Part shown: positions 27,134-36,260 of the stretch, one piece after another
Numbering within the stretch: the stretch's first letter is position 1
Layout: each line of letters begins with the position of its first letter
DNA from: Candidimonas nitroreducens
GTDB lineage: Bacteria; Pseudomonadota; Gammaproteobacteria; Burkholderiales; Burkholderiaceae_B
Length of the DNA stretch: 64,000 bases
Direction: 5' to 3'
Assembly: GCF_002209565.1 (NCBI RefSeq)
Contig: NZ_NJIH01000004.1
Span: forward strand, 310,001-374,000
Program-made: the position numbers and the translations under genes
Notes under the pieces: model-generated
What the model was told of the DNA's origin: nothing
What the model saw: only the letters and a program-made list of their open reading frames with translations
The model's database searches: none

Positions 27134-29362
27134 TCAGAAATTCACCGTGGCCGACAGCAGATAGGTGCGCGGCGTGCCGCGCGCCAGGCCGAAGCTCGAG
27201 GTAGCGGCAGCCCAGTAGTCCCGGTTGAAGAGGTTTTCCACTCCGGCGCGCAGTGTCACGTCGTGGCCGGCGACCCGCGTCTTGTAGCGCGCGCCGATAT
27301 CCACACGATCCCAGCTTGGTATCTTCTGCGTGTTCGTCACGTTGTAGTACTGCGACGAGGTGTAGATATAACGCGCCGACAAGGTCAGGCCCGCCAGGTA
27401 AGGCACGTCCCACTCCGCACCCACGTTGAGCATGGTGTCGGGCACGCCGACGGCCTTGTTGCCGTCGTTCGCGCCGCCCGCCGTGCTGGTCAGCTTGCCG
27501 TCGATGAACGATACCCCGCCCAGCAGCCGCACCCCGCGCGCCACCTCGCCGAAGGCGTTGAGCTCGACGCCGCGGTTGCGCTGCTCGCCGTCCATCCGGT
27601 ACAGATTGGCCGCGGTATCGACAAAACCGCTGGGCTGCTTGATCTCGAAATAGCTCAATGAGCCGCCGTAGCGGCCGAAATCGACCTTGGCGCCCACCTC
27701 ATATTGTTCGGATTTGACCGGCGCAAAAGCCTCGCCCGCGTTCGCCACCGAAACCGGCGCAATCGGCCCCTGGCTCAGGCCTTGGGTGTAATTGGCGTAC
27801 AGCGACAGCGGCTCCAGCGGTTTGACGACGACCGCGAACGCCGGCGTATACGCGCCCTGGTCATAGGTGCTGGTCTGCGCGCCGGTAAGCGCGCTGTAAT
27901 TGGTGACCTTGACGTTCTGGTGGCGTATGCCCGCCGTGAACTGCAGCCGATCGTCGAGCATCGATATGGTGTCCGCCAGGGCGACACTATTGAGCACACT
28001 GTGCATGGTGCGCGGCGCACTGCTCTTCAGGCCGGCCAGGCCGGGCTGGGGCACCGCTATGGGATCGTACAGATTCGAACCGCTGTACGTGCCGGCCACC
28101 TGCGCCAGGACGCCGAAGTCGGTGTCCAATGTGCTCGCGGAAAAATTCAGCGTGTGATGCAGCGGGCCGGTATCGAGCTTGCCGGTCAGGCCGCCCAACA
28201 GTGTCCAGGTGTTCGAATAGGTCGGCTGATAGTATTCAGTGGCCCGGAAATCGCCATTCCCGTTCTGCAGATACATGAAATTGTATAGGCCCAGGAAGTC
28301 GTTGCGGCGCCCGCCCGCCGTGGCATAAGCGGTCAGGTTGGGCGCGAGATCCACCTCCCCGTGCACCATGCCGAAGGTGTCTTCCGATTTGGCGTAATAC
28401 CACGACTGCCCGGGGTTCAAGGTGCCGCTGGGCGCGGCCGGAATCGTAAAATCGCCGCTGGCGGTGTAGATGGGGCGGCTGGGGTTGTCTGCCCTGAAGT
28501 TCTGATAGCCCACATCGGCCGACAGGCGGTAGTGGTCGCCGCGATAGTCCAGGCCCAGCGCCGCCGAGCCGACGCGCAGGCTCTGGTCGTCGACGCCCGT
28601 ATCGCCATTCTGGTACGTTGCGTTGAAGCGGATGCCCAGGCGCTGCTCGTCGCCCAGGCGGCGCCCCAGATCGATCTGCGTGCCGAACTGGCCATTCGAC
28701 ACATAGCTTTCAGTAACCTGGGCGATCGGCTTGTCCGTGGCGCGCTTGGTCACCAGATTGACCGTGCCGCCGACCGCGCCCGAAGGAGCCATGCCATTGA
28801 GAAAAGCACTGGGGCCGCGCAGCACTTCCACTCGCTCGAACATCCCGAGGCTGTTGGTCAATTGCGGCGGCACAATGCCGTATACGCCGTTGATGGCCAT
28901 GTCCTGGCCCTGCACCGGAAAGCCGCGTATCGCGAACTGGCTGCTGTAGCCGCTGTCCGACCACACGGTGCGCACCGAGGCGTCGTTCTTGACCACATCG
29001 TTGATGCTGCGCGCCTGCTGATCCTGCATGGTTTGAGCGGTGTAGCTGGTGACGCTGAACGGGGTGTCCATATAGTCGCGGTTGCCCAGGATGCCGAGCG
29101 AACCGCCGCGCGCCACCTGGCCGCCCGCGTAGGCCGGGGGCAGATCGCCACGCAGCGGCTCGTGGATGCCCACGACCCTGACGGCGGACAAGGTCTGCAC
29201 CGCAGCGCCGCCAGGCCCGGCATCAGCCGCCCCTGTGCTCGCGGCCGCCGCAGCCCCGGCCGGCTGAGCCGCCTGGGCCTGCGCCGCGGCGCTCCAGCAC
29301 AGGGAAAGAGACAGAAACAGCAGCGAAAATCCCGGTACGGCCGGGATACGTGTCGAGTGCAT
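27134..29362 (-). CDS. TonB-dependent siderophore receptor
   Basis: 742-residue outer-membrane receptor. ATG at 29362 begins a signal peptide ending near AAAQAQA. The plug domain has the TonB-dependent receptor block VWSDSGYSSQFAIRGFPVQG and the siderophore-receptor segment FERVEVLRGPSAFLNGMAPSGAVGGTVNLVTKR (about 200-232). The barrel ends in LSATVNF, with the expected terminal Phe. The family matches ferrichrome/ferric-hydroxamate and pyoverdine-type receptors. Upstream lies a Fur-box-like sequence and a divergent AraC regulator. First gene of the iron operon. Confidence 0.96.
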   Translation of the reverse strand: MHSTRIPAVPGFSLLFLSLSLCWSAAAQAQAAQPAGAAAAASTGAADAGPGGAAVQTLSAVRVVGIHEPLRGDLPPAYAGGQVARGGSLGILGNRDYMDTPFSVTSYTAQTMQDQQARSINDVVKNDASVRTVWSDSGYSSQFAIRGFPVQGQDMAINGVYGIVPPQLTNSLGMFERVEVLRGPSAFLNGMAPSGAVGGTVNLVTKRATDKPIAQVTESYVSNGQFGTQIDLGRRLGDEQRLGIRFNATYQNGDTGVDDQSLRVGSAALGLDYRGDHYRLSADVGYQNFRADNPSRPIYTASGDFTIPAAPSGTLNPGQSWYYAKSEDTFGMVHGEVDLAPNLTAYATAGGRRNDFLGLYNFMYLQNGNGDFRATEYYQPTYSNTWTLLGGLTGKLDTGPLHHTLNFSASTLDTDFGVLAQVAGTYSGSNLYDPIAVPQPGLAGLKSSAPRTMHSVLNSVALADTISMLDDRLQFTAGIRHQNVKVTNYSALTGAQTSTYDQGAYTPAFAVVVKPLEPLSLYANYTQGLSQGPIAPVSVANAGEAFAPVKSEQYEVGAKVDFGRYGGSLSYFEIKQPSGFVDTAANLYRMDGEQRNRGVELNAFGEVARGVRLLGGVSFIDGKLTSTAGGANDGNKAVGVPDTMLNVGAEWDVPYLAGLTLSARYIYTSSQYYNVTNTQKIPSWDRVDIGARYKTRVAGHDVTLRAGVENLFNRDYWAAATSSFGLARGTPRTYLLSATVNF

Positions 29363-29419
29363 GCTCGAAGCTCCAATGAATCGCCGCGACGGAATCGTGC
29401 GAGGCTTTAACACAGAAAT

Positions 29420-29438
29420 GCGAATTGTTATTATTATT
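29420..29438 (-). promoter_or_regulatory. Candidate Fur box
   Basis: On the minus strand AATAATAATAACAATTCGC matches 13 of 19 positions of the Fur consensus GATAATGATAATCATTATC. It lies 58 nt upstream of the receptor ATG in an A/T-rich patch that stands out from the GC-rich surroundings. It would explain iron repression of the operon and perhaps of the divergent regulator. Confidence 0.55.
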
Positions 29439-29533
29439 AAAGCCGTCAACACACAAAACAGGTGGCCAAATACGTATGCAGGCACGCCAATTTTTGGCGT
29501 CTATAAATACTTTTCGGCAAATAGCACTTCATA

Positions 29534-30325
29534 ATGGACAACATCTGGCGACAGCGATTCTCCAGCGGCTACAAGCGCCTGGCGCGCCCCATCATGGCCA
29601 CCAGCACCGATCACGCGCACAGCCATCGGCTTATCTGGCACAGCCACGAACACGGCCAGCTGGTGCATGCTGTCACGGGCATCGTGCGGGTGCTGACGCC
29701 CCAGGGCGCCTGGACGGTGGCCCCGCGCCAGGCGCTGTGGATCTCCCCGGGCACAGACCACGAGCTGCACATGATCGGCAAGGTGTCGATGCGCGGCCTG
29801 CGCATCGAGCCCGACACCGCCTCGTGGCTATGGCCGGAATGCCGCCTGATTCGCGTCGACCCGCTGCTGCGCGAGCTGATCCTGGGCATGCTGGAAGACC
29901 CGGCGGAATATGAGCCCGACAGCAATGCGGCGCTGATCGTGCCGCTGCTGCTGCGCAAGCTGCGCGATGCCGAGGCCGTCGCACACGGCAAGCTGCCGCT
30001 GCCCCGCGACAAGCGCCTGGTGAAAATCTGCGAAGTGCTGATATGCTCGCCCGCCAACAACGACCCCATGACGCTGCTGTGCGATCGCGTCGGAACCAGC
30101 GTACGCACGCTGAATCGGCGCTTCAAGGAAGAAACCGGGCTGACGTTCGGCCAATGGCGCCAGCATCTGCGGCTGACGGAAGCCGTGTGCCAGCTGTCGC
30201 TGGGCCAATCCGTCAACAGCGTCGCGCGCGACATGGGCTATGCCACGGCCAACGCCTTCAGCGCGATGTTTCGCCGCACCTTGGGCGAGCCGCCGCAGCG
30301 CTACCTGCGCTCGTCACGTATTTGA
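29534..30325 (+). CDS. AraC-family transcriptional regulator with cupin-like sensor domain
   Basis: 263-residue regulator. The N-terminal half (about 25-140) has a cupin pattern (HSHEHGQLVHAVTGIVRV...WISPGTDHELHM); the C-terminal half is an AraC DNA-binding domain with two helix-turn-helix units (GTSVRTLNRRFKEETGLTFGQW and SVNSVARDMGYATANAFSAMFRRTLGEPPQRY). It is transcribed divergently from the siderophore operon, with about 170 nt between the starts, so it probably controls that operon in response to the siderophore or iron. ATG at 29534 is used; an ATG at 29594 (MATSTDHAHS) is possible. Confidence 0.92.
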   Translation: MDNIWRQRFSSGYKRLARPIMATSTDHAHSHRLIWHSHEHGQLVHAVTGIVRVLTPQGAWTVAPRQALWISPGTDHELHMIGKVSMRGLRIEPDTASWLWPECRLIRVDPLLRELILGMLEDPAEYEPDSNAALIVPLLLRKLRDAEAVAHGKLPLPRDKRLVKICEVLICSPANNDPMTLLCDRVGTSVRTLNRRFKEETGLTFGQWRQHLRLTEAVCQLSLGQSVNSVARDMGYATANAFSAMFRRTLGEPPQRYLRSSRI

Positions 30326-30417
30326 ACTTTCAAGTGGCGGGCCGTGCCCGGCATGCCCGGGAATGCGTCGGTGCCGCGCGCCTTGCACAGCAGCCCGACG
30401 GACGGCGCCGCCGCGAC

Positions 30418-30957
30418 TCAGCCGTACCAGCCGATCAGATCCGACCCTACCATCAGCGCCGCGCCGGCGCCGATCACGATCAAGGGATTGAGCTTGGTGC
30501 GCAGCATCAGTGCTGTAGATACAATGGCAATACTACGCGCCGCCCAGCCGCCTTCCAGCGCCAGGAACAGCACATAGACCGCGGCCATGATCATGCCCGC
30601 CGCGACGGGGCGCAGGCCGGTCTCCAGCGCGATCTGCCAGCGCGCGCCCCGGTGGCGCTTCCATACATAGGCCACGCCATAGATAAGAAAGGCCGTGGGG
30701 CCGAAGATGCCCACGGTCGCCACCACGGCGCCCCAGAAACCGCTGACCTGCCAGCCTATCAGCGTCACCAGCAGCGAACCCGGCCCCGGCGCCAGGCGGG
30801 CGATCGCAAAGGCATTGAGGAACTGCTGCGCGTCCATCCAGTGATGGACATTGACCACCTGGCGCTGGATCTCGGCCAGCGTCGTCTGGCCGCCGCCCAC
30901 CGTCACCAGCGACAGCGGCGCAAACACCGAAAACAAATCCCAGAGCGCGTTTTTCAT
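30418..30957 (-). CDS. Chromate transporter, short-chain CHR subunit (second of pair)
   Basis: 179-residue single-domain CHR-family membrane protein. The block FSVFAPLSLVTVGGGQTTLAEIQRQVV near the N-terminus and AIARLAPGPGSLLVTLIGW are typical CHR motifs. It pairs with the next upstream gene, from which it is separated by 16 nt; short-chain ChrA proteins work as two subunits of opposite topology. Chromate export is the named family role, but many members have never been tested, so the true anion may differ. Convergent with the AraC gene. Confidence 0.9.
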   Translation of the reverse strand: MKNALWDLFSVFAPLSLVTVGGGQTTLAEIQRQVVNVHHWMDAQQFLNAFAIARLAPGPGSLLVTLIGWQVSGFWGAVVATVGIFGPTAFLIYGVAYVWKRHRGARWQIALETGLRPVAAGMIMAAVYVLFLALEGGWAARSIAIVSTALMLRTKLNPLIVIGAGAALMVGSDLIGWYG

Positions 30958-30973
30958 GGTTACCCCCGCCGCC

Positions 30974-31540
30974 CTACTCGGACTTCAAGCGGCGATACTC
31001 GACCGCGATGCTGACGGCGGCCTCGGCCAGCACCACCCATACCAGCGGCCAATGCAGCAGGCCCACCATGACAAAGGTGCTGACCATGATCAGCAACGGG
31101 ATCAGCCTGCGCGGCACACGCCGCGCGGCCACGATCGCCATGCTGGCCGACAGGCCTATGGCCGCGGCCGCCGCACCGGCCAGCGCGATATTGCTCAGCG
31201 GATAGCGCGCCAGCGAGGCGAACAATATGCCCAGCAGCACGATGAAAATCGCCGGCGGCACGATAATGCCCGAAAAGCCCGCCACCGCGCCGCGGGCACC
31301 GGCCAGCCGATAGCCTATCCAGATCGCCATGTTCTTGACATTGACCCCGGGCAGCGCCTGGGCCAGCGACAAGCCGTTGAGGAATTCCTCTTCGCTGATC
31401 CAGTGCCTGTCCTGCACGAACTCGCGCAGCAGCCAGCCGCTCAGGCCGCCGCCGAAACTGGTCAGGCCTATACGTGAAAAGATCAGGAACAGGCGCCAGG
31501 CGGTGGGGTGAGGCGCGGCAGAAGCGGGCTTGAGTGGCAT
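30974..31540 (-). CDS. Chromate transporter, short-chain CHR subunit (first of pair)
   Basis: 188-residue CHR-domain protein. Motifs: FSRIGLTSFGGGLSGWLLREFV (about 23-44) and GLSLAQALPGVNVKNMAIWIGYRLAG (about 65-90), the latter being the conserved A-x-x-x-PGP/PGV loop. It precedes the second subunit in one transcription unit. Two separate half-size genes are a recognised arrangement of this family, so the split is not a frameshift. Confidence 0.9.
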   Translation of the reverse strand: MPLKPASAAPHPTAWRLFLIFSRIGLTSFGGGLSGWLLREFVQDRHWISEEEFLNGLSLAQALPGVNVKNMAIWIGYRLAGARGAVAGFSGIIVPPAIFIVLLGILFASLARYPLSNIALAGAAAAAIGLSASMAIVAARRVPRRLIPLLIMVSTFVMVGLLHWPLVWVVLAEAAVSIAVEYRRLKSE

Positions 31541-31686
31541 GCGGCAAACGGCGTGAAGCCGGGCAGATGAGTATCGGGCCTGGCGTACGCGCAGACCGCC
31601 GATCGCCGCATCTTACTGCAAGACGCCTGACATCCGCCCAAATACGAGCCACTACCTCGTGCAAATGTGAGCCGCCGCCCAGCGTC

Positions 31687-32913
31687 CTACCTAGCGCCCT
31701 TTAGTCCCGAGGCCGAGCGGGCGGCAACCAGAGCGGCGGCAAGGGCAAATACCGCCATCACCGCGACCAGGGCGCGGGGCGTGCCGTCGGACAGCGCTAC
31801 CAACAACAGCGACGAGACAATACCGCTGCCGTACTGTAGTGACCCGATCAGGGCTGTGGCCGATCCGGCGAGCTGGCGCTCCACGCCATCAAGAGCGGCC
31901 GCGGTTGCGCTGGCGGCGATGACGCCGTTCATCGAAAAGAACAGGAACACCAGCACCACAATGGCCGGCAGGCCGCCTATCCGCAGTTCCCAAAAGCCGG
32001 CACACGCCAGCATCGCCGCGGCGGCGCCCGCGGTAGCGGCACGCAACAAGGTGTCCAGCCCGAAGCGGCTGACCAGCTTGCGGTTGACAAGACTTATGCT
32101 GGTCACGCCCACCATGCTCAGCCCGAACAGCCAGCCGTAATACTCCGGCGCCACGTGGAAATATTCGATGTACACACGCGGAGAGCCTGCGACAAAGGCA
32201 TAGATGCTGATGTAGTACAAGGTCACGCACAGCACGTAGCGCATGAAAACCGGATTGCCCAGCAAAGTTCGATAGTCGCCGAAGGCTTTGTGCGCCGGCG
32301 TCACCGCGCGGCGTTCGGCCGGCAGGGTTTCAGGCAGCCGGCGCAGCGCCAGCAGCATCGCCACGGCCATGAAGGCCAGCAGCCAAAATATGCCGTGCCA
32401 CGATCCCCAGCGCACGATCTGCCCACCGATCAGCGGCCCGGCAATGGGCGCGACGGCCATGATGACCGTCAGCGTGGAAAGCGCGCGCGCCGCATGGGTG
32501 CGGGTGTACAGATCGCGAACCATGGTGCGCGCCAGCATCGGGCCGGTGCAGGCGCCAAAGGCTTGAAAGACGCGCCAGAACACCATCTGGCCCATGGTCT
32601 GCGACAAAGCGCAACCCATCGAGCCGACCGCGAACAGCGTCACGCCGATCACCAACGGCCTGCGCCGGCCAATGCGATCGCTGACGGGGCCCCAGAACAA
32701 CTGAGCAATGGCAAAACCGACCAGAAAGCTGGTGATGGTCAGCTCCGCATCGCCGTGCAGATCGCGCTGCATCGACGGCATGGCGGGCAGATAAATATCG
32801 ATGGACAGCGAGGTGAAGGCCATCAACGCGCCGAGTATCAACAGCAGGCCCACGTCGCTGGCACGACCTTGCGCCCGCTTATCGCCGGCGCTGTCGGGGA
32901 TGACAGAGCTCAT
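31687..32913 (-). CDS. Bcr/CflA-family multidrug efflux MFS transporter
   Basis: 408-residue, 12-helix major facilitator protein of the drug/proton antiporter Bcr/CflA group. It has the loop 2-3 motif GPVSDRIGRRRPLVIG (about 74-89) and the helix 5 motif C-like ILGAL...VAPIAGPLIGGQIV (about 155-168) of drug exporters. The ATG at 32913 overlaps a TGA stop (TGATG) that terminates a 19-residue alcohol-dehydrogenase-like tail, so this gene was probably once coupled to an upstream gene. Confidence 0.92.
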   Translation of the reverse strand: MSSVIPDSAGDKRAQGRASDVGLLLILGALMAFTSLSIDIYLPAMPSMQRDLHGDAELTITSFLVGFAIAQLFWGPVSDRIGRRRPLVIGVTLFAVGSMGCALSQTMGQMVFWRVFQAFGACTGPMLARTMVRDLYTRTHAARALSTLTVIMAVAPIAGPLIGGQIVRWGSWHGIFWLLAFMAVAMLLALRRLPETLPAERRAVTPAHKAFGDYRTLLGNPVFMRYVLCVTLYYISIYAFVAGSPRVYIEYFHVAPEYYGWLFGLSMVGVTSISLVNRKLVSRFGLDTLLRAATAGAAAAMLACAGFWELRIGGLPAIVVLVFLFFSMNGVIAASATAAALDGVERQLAGSATALIGSLQYGSGIVSSLLLVALSDGTPRALVAVMAVFALAAALVAARSASGLKGAR

Positions 32914-32969
32914 CAGGATCTGGCGGCCTTCACGGGCAGCGACGCCATGTCAATGACGAAGCGATAGCG
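32913..32969 (-). pseudogene. Remnant of the C-terminus of a zinc-type alcohol dehydrogenase
   Basis: The frame ends RYRFVIDMASLPVKAARS and stop; the RYRFVIDMASL segment resembles the C-terminal end of NAD(P)-dependent zinc alcohol dehydrogenases (YahK/AdhC group). No further dehydrogenase sequence is seen upstream (up to 33190), so only the tail survives. The assignment rests on a short motif. Confidence 0.35.
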
Positions 32970-33190
32970 AGCTGGATGCAGGCTTCCCAGGGAACCCTGG
33001 TTCCTGCAGCAACAATATAGATTGGGAAGCTCCGCATTGCCGGCAGACCACTCGAAGCGCCGGGTCAAGCCGGCGGCAGGCGGACTTCGATGCATATCAT
33101 TGGGCCAAGATCGACTAAAGGCGTTGATTTTAACAGCGACTCAAGACGCCTCCGAGGCATTCTCGCCACCCATGCCGTCGGCGAGCTGGA

Positions 33191-34288
33191 TCAAGAGGCG
33201 ATATTGCTCGCCGGAATAATCTTCCTGTCCGCCAACACCTTCAGCCAATGCTTCACGCATGCTTCGGTGTCGTACACCTGCGTGAATCCCGCCTGCTTGA
33301 TCTTGACGGTGCTCACGAAAGTGGGCGCCGGCAACTGCTTCAGGCCGTAGCCGAAGCGCGCATCCGCCGAATAGTGCGACTGGCCCAGCAGCGCCGCCAG
33401 GCTGGTGGGCCGCAGCTCGTGCTTGGCAACGATGCGCGCCCACACGTCCTCGCGGCTGGGCAGGTATTCAGCCAGGCGCAGCGGCTGATCGGGGCCGGGT
33501 TCCACGCCCAGGAATTCCGCCAGGCCGGGCCACAGGTCGTGCCAGCTGAAGACCTCGCCATTGGTCAAGTTGTAATGCTCGCCCCAGGCCTGCGGCTCGT
33601 CCGCCGCCCATACGGCCGCGGCGCCTATCAACCGCACGTCCACGGCCTCGCGCGGGTAGGCAATGTGGCCCGGATAACAAAAAGCCTTGCCCTCTTCTTT
33701 GCACAGCGCGGCATAAATGCCGATGACCGGAATGGTATTCATGGCCACGCCCACATTCGGGCCCAGCACGATGGTGGGACGCAAGATCGTCCAGCCGAAG
33801 CCGCACTGGGCGGCCTTTTCCCGGATATAGTCCTCTTGAAACCAATATGAATTCGGATGATCGTCGCGCGCATAGCGTTCACGCGCGGGGATGCGGATGG
33901 GATGCAGGTGGGCGCCATACGCCTTGGTGCCCTGCAGCAGCGTCACATGCTGCAGGCGGGCGGCCTGCGCCAGCGGCTCCATCAGGTTGCGGATCATGGC
34001 CAGGTTGGTGGACATCTGCTCTGGATCCTGCCAGCCGGCGATCAGTGTCGGTTTTTCGTAGACCGCGGCGTAGACCACATGCGTTACCTGGGTCAGCGGC
34101 CTGAAGGCATCCGCGCAAGCCTCGGCATCCTGCAGGTCGACCGGCAGGTGTGTATAGGGCCTGGAGCTGAAGAGTTCGGGGCGCCGCCGGGAAACGGCGA
34201 TGACGTCCCAGCCCGCATCCAGAAAGGCGTCGACCGCCGCCGCGCCCACCAGCCCGCTGGCTCCGGTAATCAGTACGGTACGTGACAC
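33191..34288 (-). CDS. PRISE-like SDR oxidoreductase
   Basis: 365-residue extended short-chain dehydrogenase. The GTG at 34288 follows GAGGGCG and gives the classic cofactor motif VSRTVLITGASGLVG at the very N-terminus; the longer frame adds only sequence from the upstream gene. HVTLLQGTKAYGAHLHP (about 120-136) replaces the usual YxxxK with the pattern of progesterone 5-beta-reductase/iridoid-synthase-like (PRISE) enzymes, with a Tyr in SYWFQED. PRISE proteins reduce activated C=C bonds of enones. It ends the AtuA/SMP-30/Bug operon. Confidence 0.82.
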   Translation of the reverse strand: MSRTVLITGASGLVGAAAVDAFLDAGWDVIAVSRRRPELFSSRPYTHLPVDLQDAEACADAFRPLTQVTHVVYAAVYEKPTLIAGWQDPEQMSTNLAMIRNLMEPLAQAARLQHVTLLQGTKAYGAHLHPIRIPARERYARDDHPNSYWFQEDYIREKAAQCGFGWTILRPTIVLGPNVGVAMNTIPVIGIYAALCKEEGKAFCYPGHIAYPREAVDVRLIGAAAVWAADEPQAWGEHYNLTNGEVFSWHDLWPGLAEFLGVEPGPDQPLRLAEYLPSREDVWARIVAKHELRPTSLAALLGQSHYSADARFGYGLKQLPAPTFVSTVKIKQAGFTQVYDTEACVKHWLKVLADRKIIPASNIAS

Positions 34289-34295
34289 AGCGCCC

Positions 34296-35288
34296 TCACT
34301 GAATGACCAGGTGAACCTGCTTGAACAGCGCCTTGAAGCGGGCGAACTCATCGGTCATGAGCTTCCCGAACTGGGCGCGCGTATCCGAAGAGGCCACGAT
34401 ACCCAGGCCGGCGAATTTCTGCTGCAGCTCGGGAGTATGCACGGCCTTGACGATTTCGTCGTGCAGGCGATCCAGAATCTTGGTGGGCGTGCCGGCCGGC
34501 GCCACCAGACCGTACCAGGCCACGCTTTCGGCGCCGGGCAGGCCGGCTTCGCCTACCGTGGGCACGTCGGGCAAGAGCGGCGAACGCTTGGTGTCGGCCA
34601 CCGCAATCGCGCGCAGTCGGCCCGACTTCACGAAAGGCAGGATGGGCGGCACGCCGCTGATGACCATCTGGGTGCGGCCGCCCAGAGTGTCGGTGATGGC
34701 TTCGCTATTGCCTTTGTAAGGCACGTGCAGGATGGAAGTTTTCGACAAATGCTGGAACAGCTCGCCGGCGATGTGGCCGCTGGTGCCCACGCCTGCCGAT
34801 GCGAAGCTCACCTTGTCCGGGTTGGCCTTGATGTAGGCGATCAGCTCTTTCAGGTTCTTCACCGGCAGCGACGGGTTGACCAATATCACGTTGGGGCCCG
34901 TCGCTATCAGTGCCACCGGCGCCAGGTCTTTCAAGGAATCGTAGGGCATCTTCGGCCGGGCATTCGGATTGACCGTGATCGGCCCGGCAGAGGCAAAACC
35001 TATGGTGTAGCCGTCCTTGGCGGCCTTGGCGACGATATTGGTGCCCAGGTCGCCGCCCGCCCCCGGCTTGTTCTCGACGATTACCGGCTGGCCCAGCTGC
35101 TCAGCCAAGGGCTTGGCCACCAGGCGGGCAATGATGTCGATGGAACTGCCCGGGCCATAGGTGGCGATCAGGCGGATGGGATGCGTGGGCCAGGCGGAAT
35201 CCGCCGGGGCCGGGCTCGAGGCCGCCTGGGTCGCGGCAACGGCGGCCAGGCTCAAGGCCAGTCCGGCAAACAGTCGATGCAGAGTCAT
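34296..35288 (-). CDS. Bug-family tripartite tricarboxylate transporter binding protein
   Basis: 330-residue periplasmic solute-binding protein (TctC/Bug family). ATG at 35288 with AAGGAG upstream starts a signal peptide ending near VAATQA. Characteristic blocks: IRLIATYGPGSSIDIIARLVAKPL, PVIVENKPGAGGDLGTNIVAK and VNPSLPVKNLKELIAYI. Membrane subunits TctA/TctB are not in the window. Bug proteins are greatly expanded in Bordetella-related bacteria and usually bind carboxylates. Sits in the AtuA operon, suggesting import of that pathway's substrate or a sensing role. Confidence 0.92.
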   Translation of the reverse strand: MTLHRLFAGLALSLAAVAATQAASSPAPADSAWPTHPIRLIATYGPGSSIDIIARLVAKPLAEQLGQPVIVENKPGAGGDLGTNIVAKAAKDGYTIGFASAGPITVNPNARPKMPYDSLKDLAPVALIATGPNVILVNPSLPVKNLKELIAYIKANPDKVSFASAGVGTSGHIAGELFQHLSKTSILHVPYKGNSEAITDTLGGRTQMVISGVPPILPFVKSGRLRAIAVADTKRSPLLPDVPTVGEAGLPGAESVAWYGLVAPAGTPTKILDRLHDEIVKAVHTPELQQKFAGLGIVASSDTRAQFGKLMTDEFARFKALFKQVHLVIQ

Positions 35289-35331
35289 GACATTGTCTCC
35301 TTGTATGGGTGTGCGTATACGGGTGTGCGGT

Positions 35332-36249
35332 TCAATTGGTGTGGGAATACATCGGCTTTCCGGGCTGCGGCAGCCGCGCGCGCAAGATGACCCCTTGCTC
35401 GGCCTCGGTGATATAAAGCGTGCGCCTGTCGGGCCCGCCATAGGCAACATTGGTGGTGCGCAGGCCGGCGCAGGAACGGATGCGATACAAGGGCTCGCCC
35501 AGGGGGCTGAACAGCCACACGGTGCCGGCCTGGGCATGCACGATGGCCAGATTTCCGGCTTCGTCCAGCGCCATGCCGTCCGGCCCGGCGGTGCTGCCGG
35601 ACAACTGGATGAAACGGCTGGCCTTCTTCATGGCGCCGCCGGGCTCGAGCCGCAACGCATAAATGGCGTTGTCGTGCGTAATCGCCACGTACAGCACATT
35701 CTCGGCCTTGTTCAGCACCAGCCCGTTGGGCCCGGCCAGGCCGTCCATCAGCAAGTCCACGGTCTTGCCGTCCGCGCGCAAACGAAAGACACGGCCCGTG
35801 GGGTTTTCCAGCGCGCTTTCACCCTGGTCGGTGAAGTAAAGATCGCCATTGGAGGCAAAGAACAAATCGTTCAGCCCCTTGAGCCCCTCGCGCTGCACGG
35901 TTTGCAGATAAGGCCTGATGGTTCTTGCCTCGGGGTCGAGCAGCATCAGCCCATGCAGGTGATCCGCCACGAAGACGCGCCCGTCGCGATGGATTTTCAG
36001 GCCGTTGGGCTCGCCCTCGTAGCTGACCATGACCTCGAAATTGCCCGCGGGATCCACGCGCAGGATGCGCCCGTGGGCCAGATCCACACACCACAGATTG
36101 CCTTCGCGGTCGAAGGAAGGGCCCTCCAGGAAGGAATGCATCTTCACGTGACGCGCGGCCAGCCATGTGGACGGCTGATCGGTCAGGTGCAGAGACTCGG
36201 GCAGGCGGGCAAAGACTTCGGTTTGCAAGGGTTCGGCGGGGGGATACAT
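35332..36249 (-). CDS. SMP-30/gluconolactonase-family hydrolase
   Basis: 305-residue six-bladed beta-propeller of the SMP-30/gluconolactonase/LRE family, usually a calcium-dependent lactonase. The ATG at 36249 (MYPPAEPLQTEVF) follows AGAGG, better than the upstream GTG. Metal-site and family segments are LEGPSFDREGNLWCVDLAHGRI (about 41-62), the central LKGLNDLFFASNGDLYFTDQG and GPNGLVLNKAENVLYVAITHDNAIY. In the operon with AtuA proteins it could open a lactone formed in a terpenoid- or acid-degradation route; this is inference. Confidence 0.9.
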   Translation of the reverse strand: MYPPAEPLQTEVFARLPESLHLTDQPSTWLAARHVKMHSFLEGPSFDREGNLWCVDLAHGRILRVDPAGNFEVMVSYEGEPNGLKIHRDGRVFVADHLHGLMLLDPEARTIRPYLQTVQREGLKGLNDLFFASNGDLYFTDQGESALENPTGRVFRLRADGKTVDLLMDGLAGPNGLVLNKAENVLYVAITHDNAIYALRLEPGGAMKKASRFIQLSGSTAGPDGMALDEAGNLAIVHAQAGTVWLFSPLGEPLYRIRSCAGLRTTNVAYGGPDRRTLYITEAEQGVILRARLPQPGKPMYSHTN

Positions 36250-36260
36250 ATCGACCTCTC

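Noticed and set aside
30418-31540. Chromate transporter split by frameshift
   Set aside because: Both halves have their own start, stop and complete CHR motif; short-chain pairs are a recognised form.
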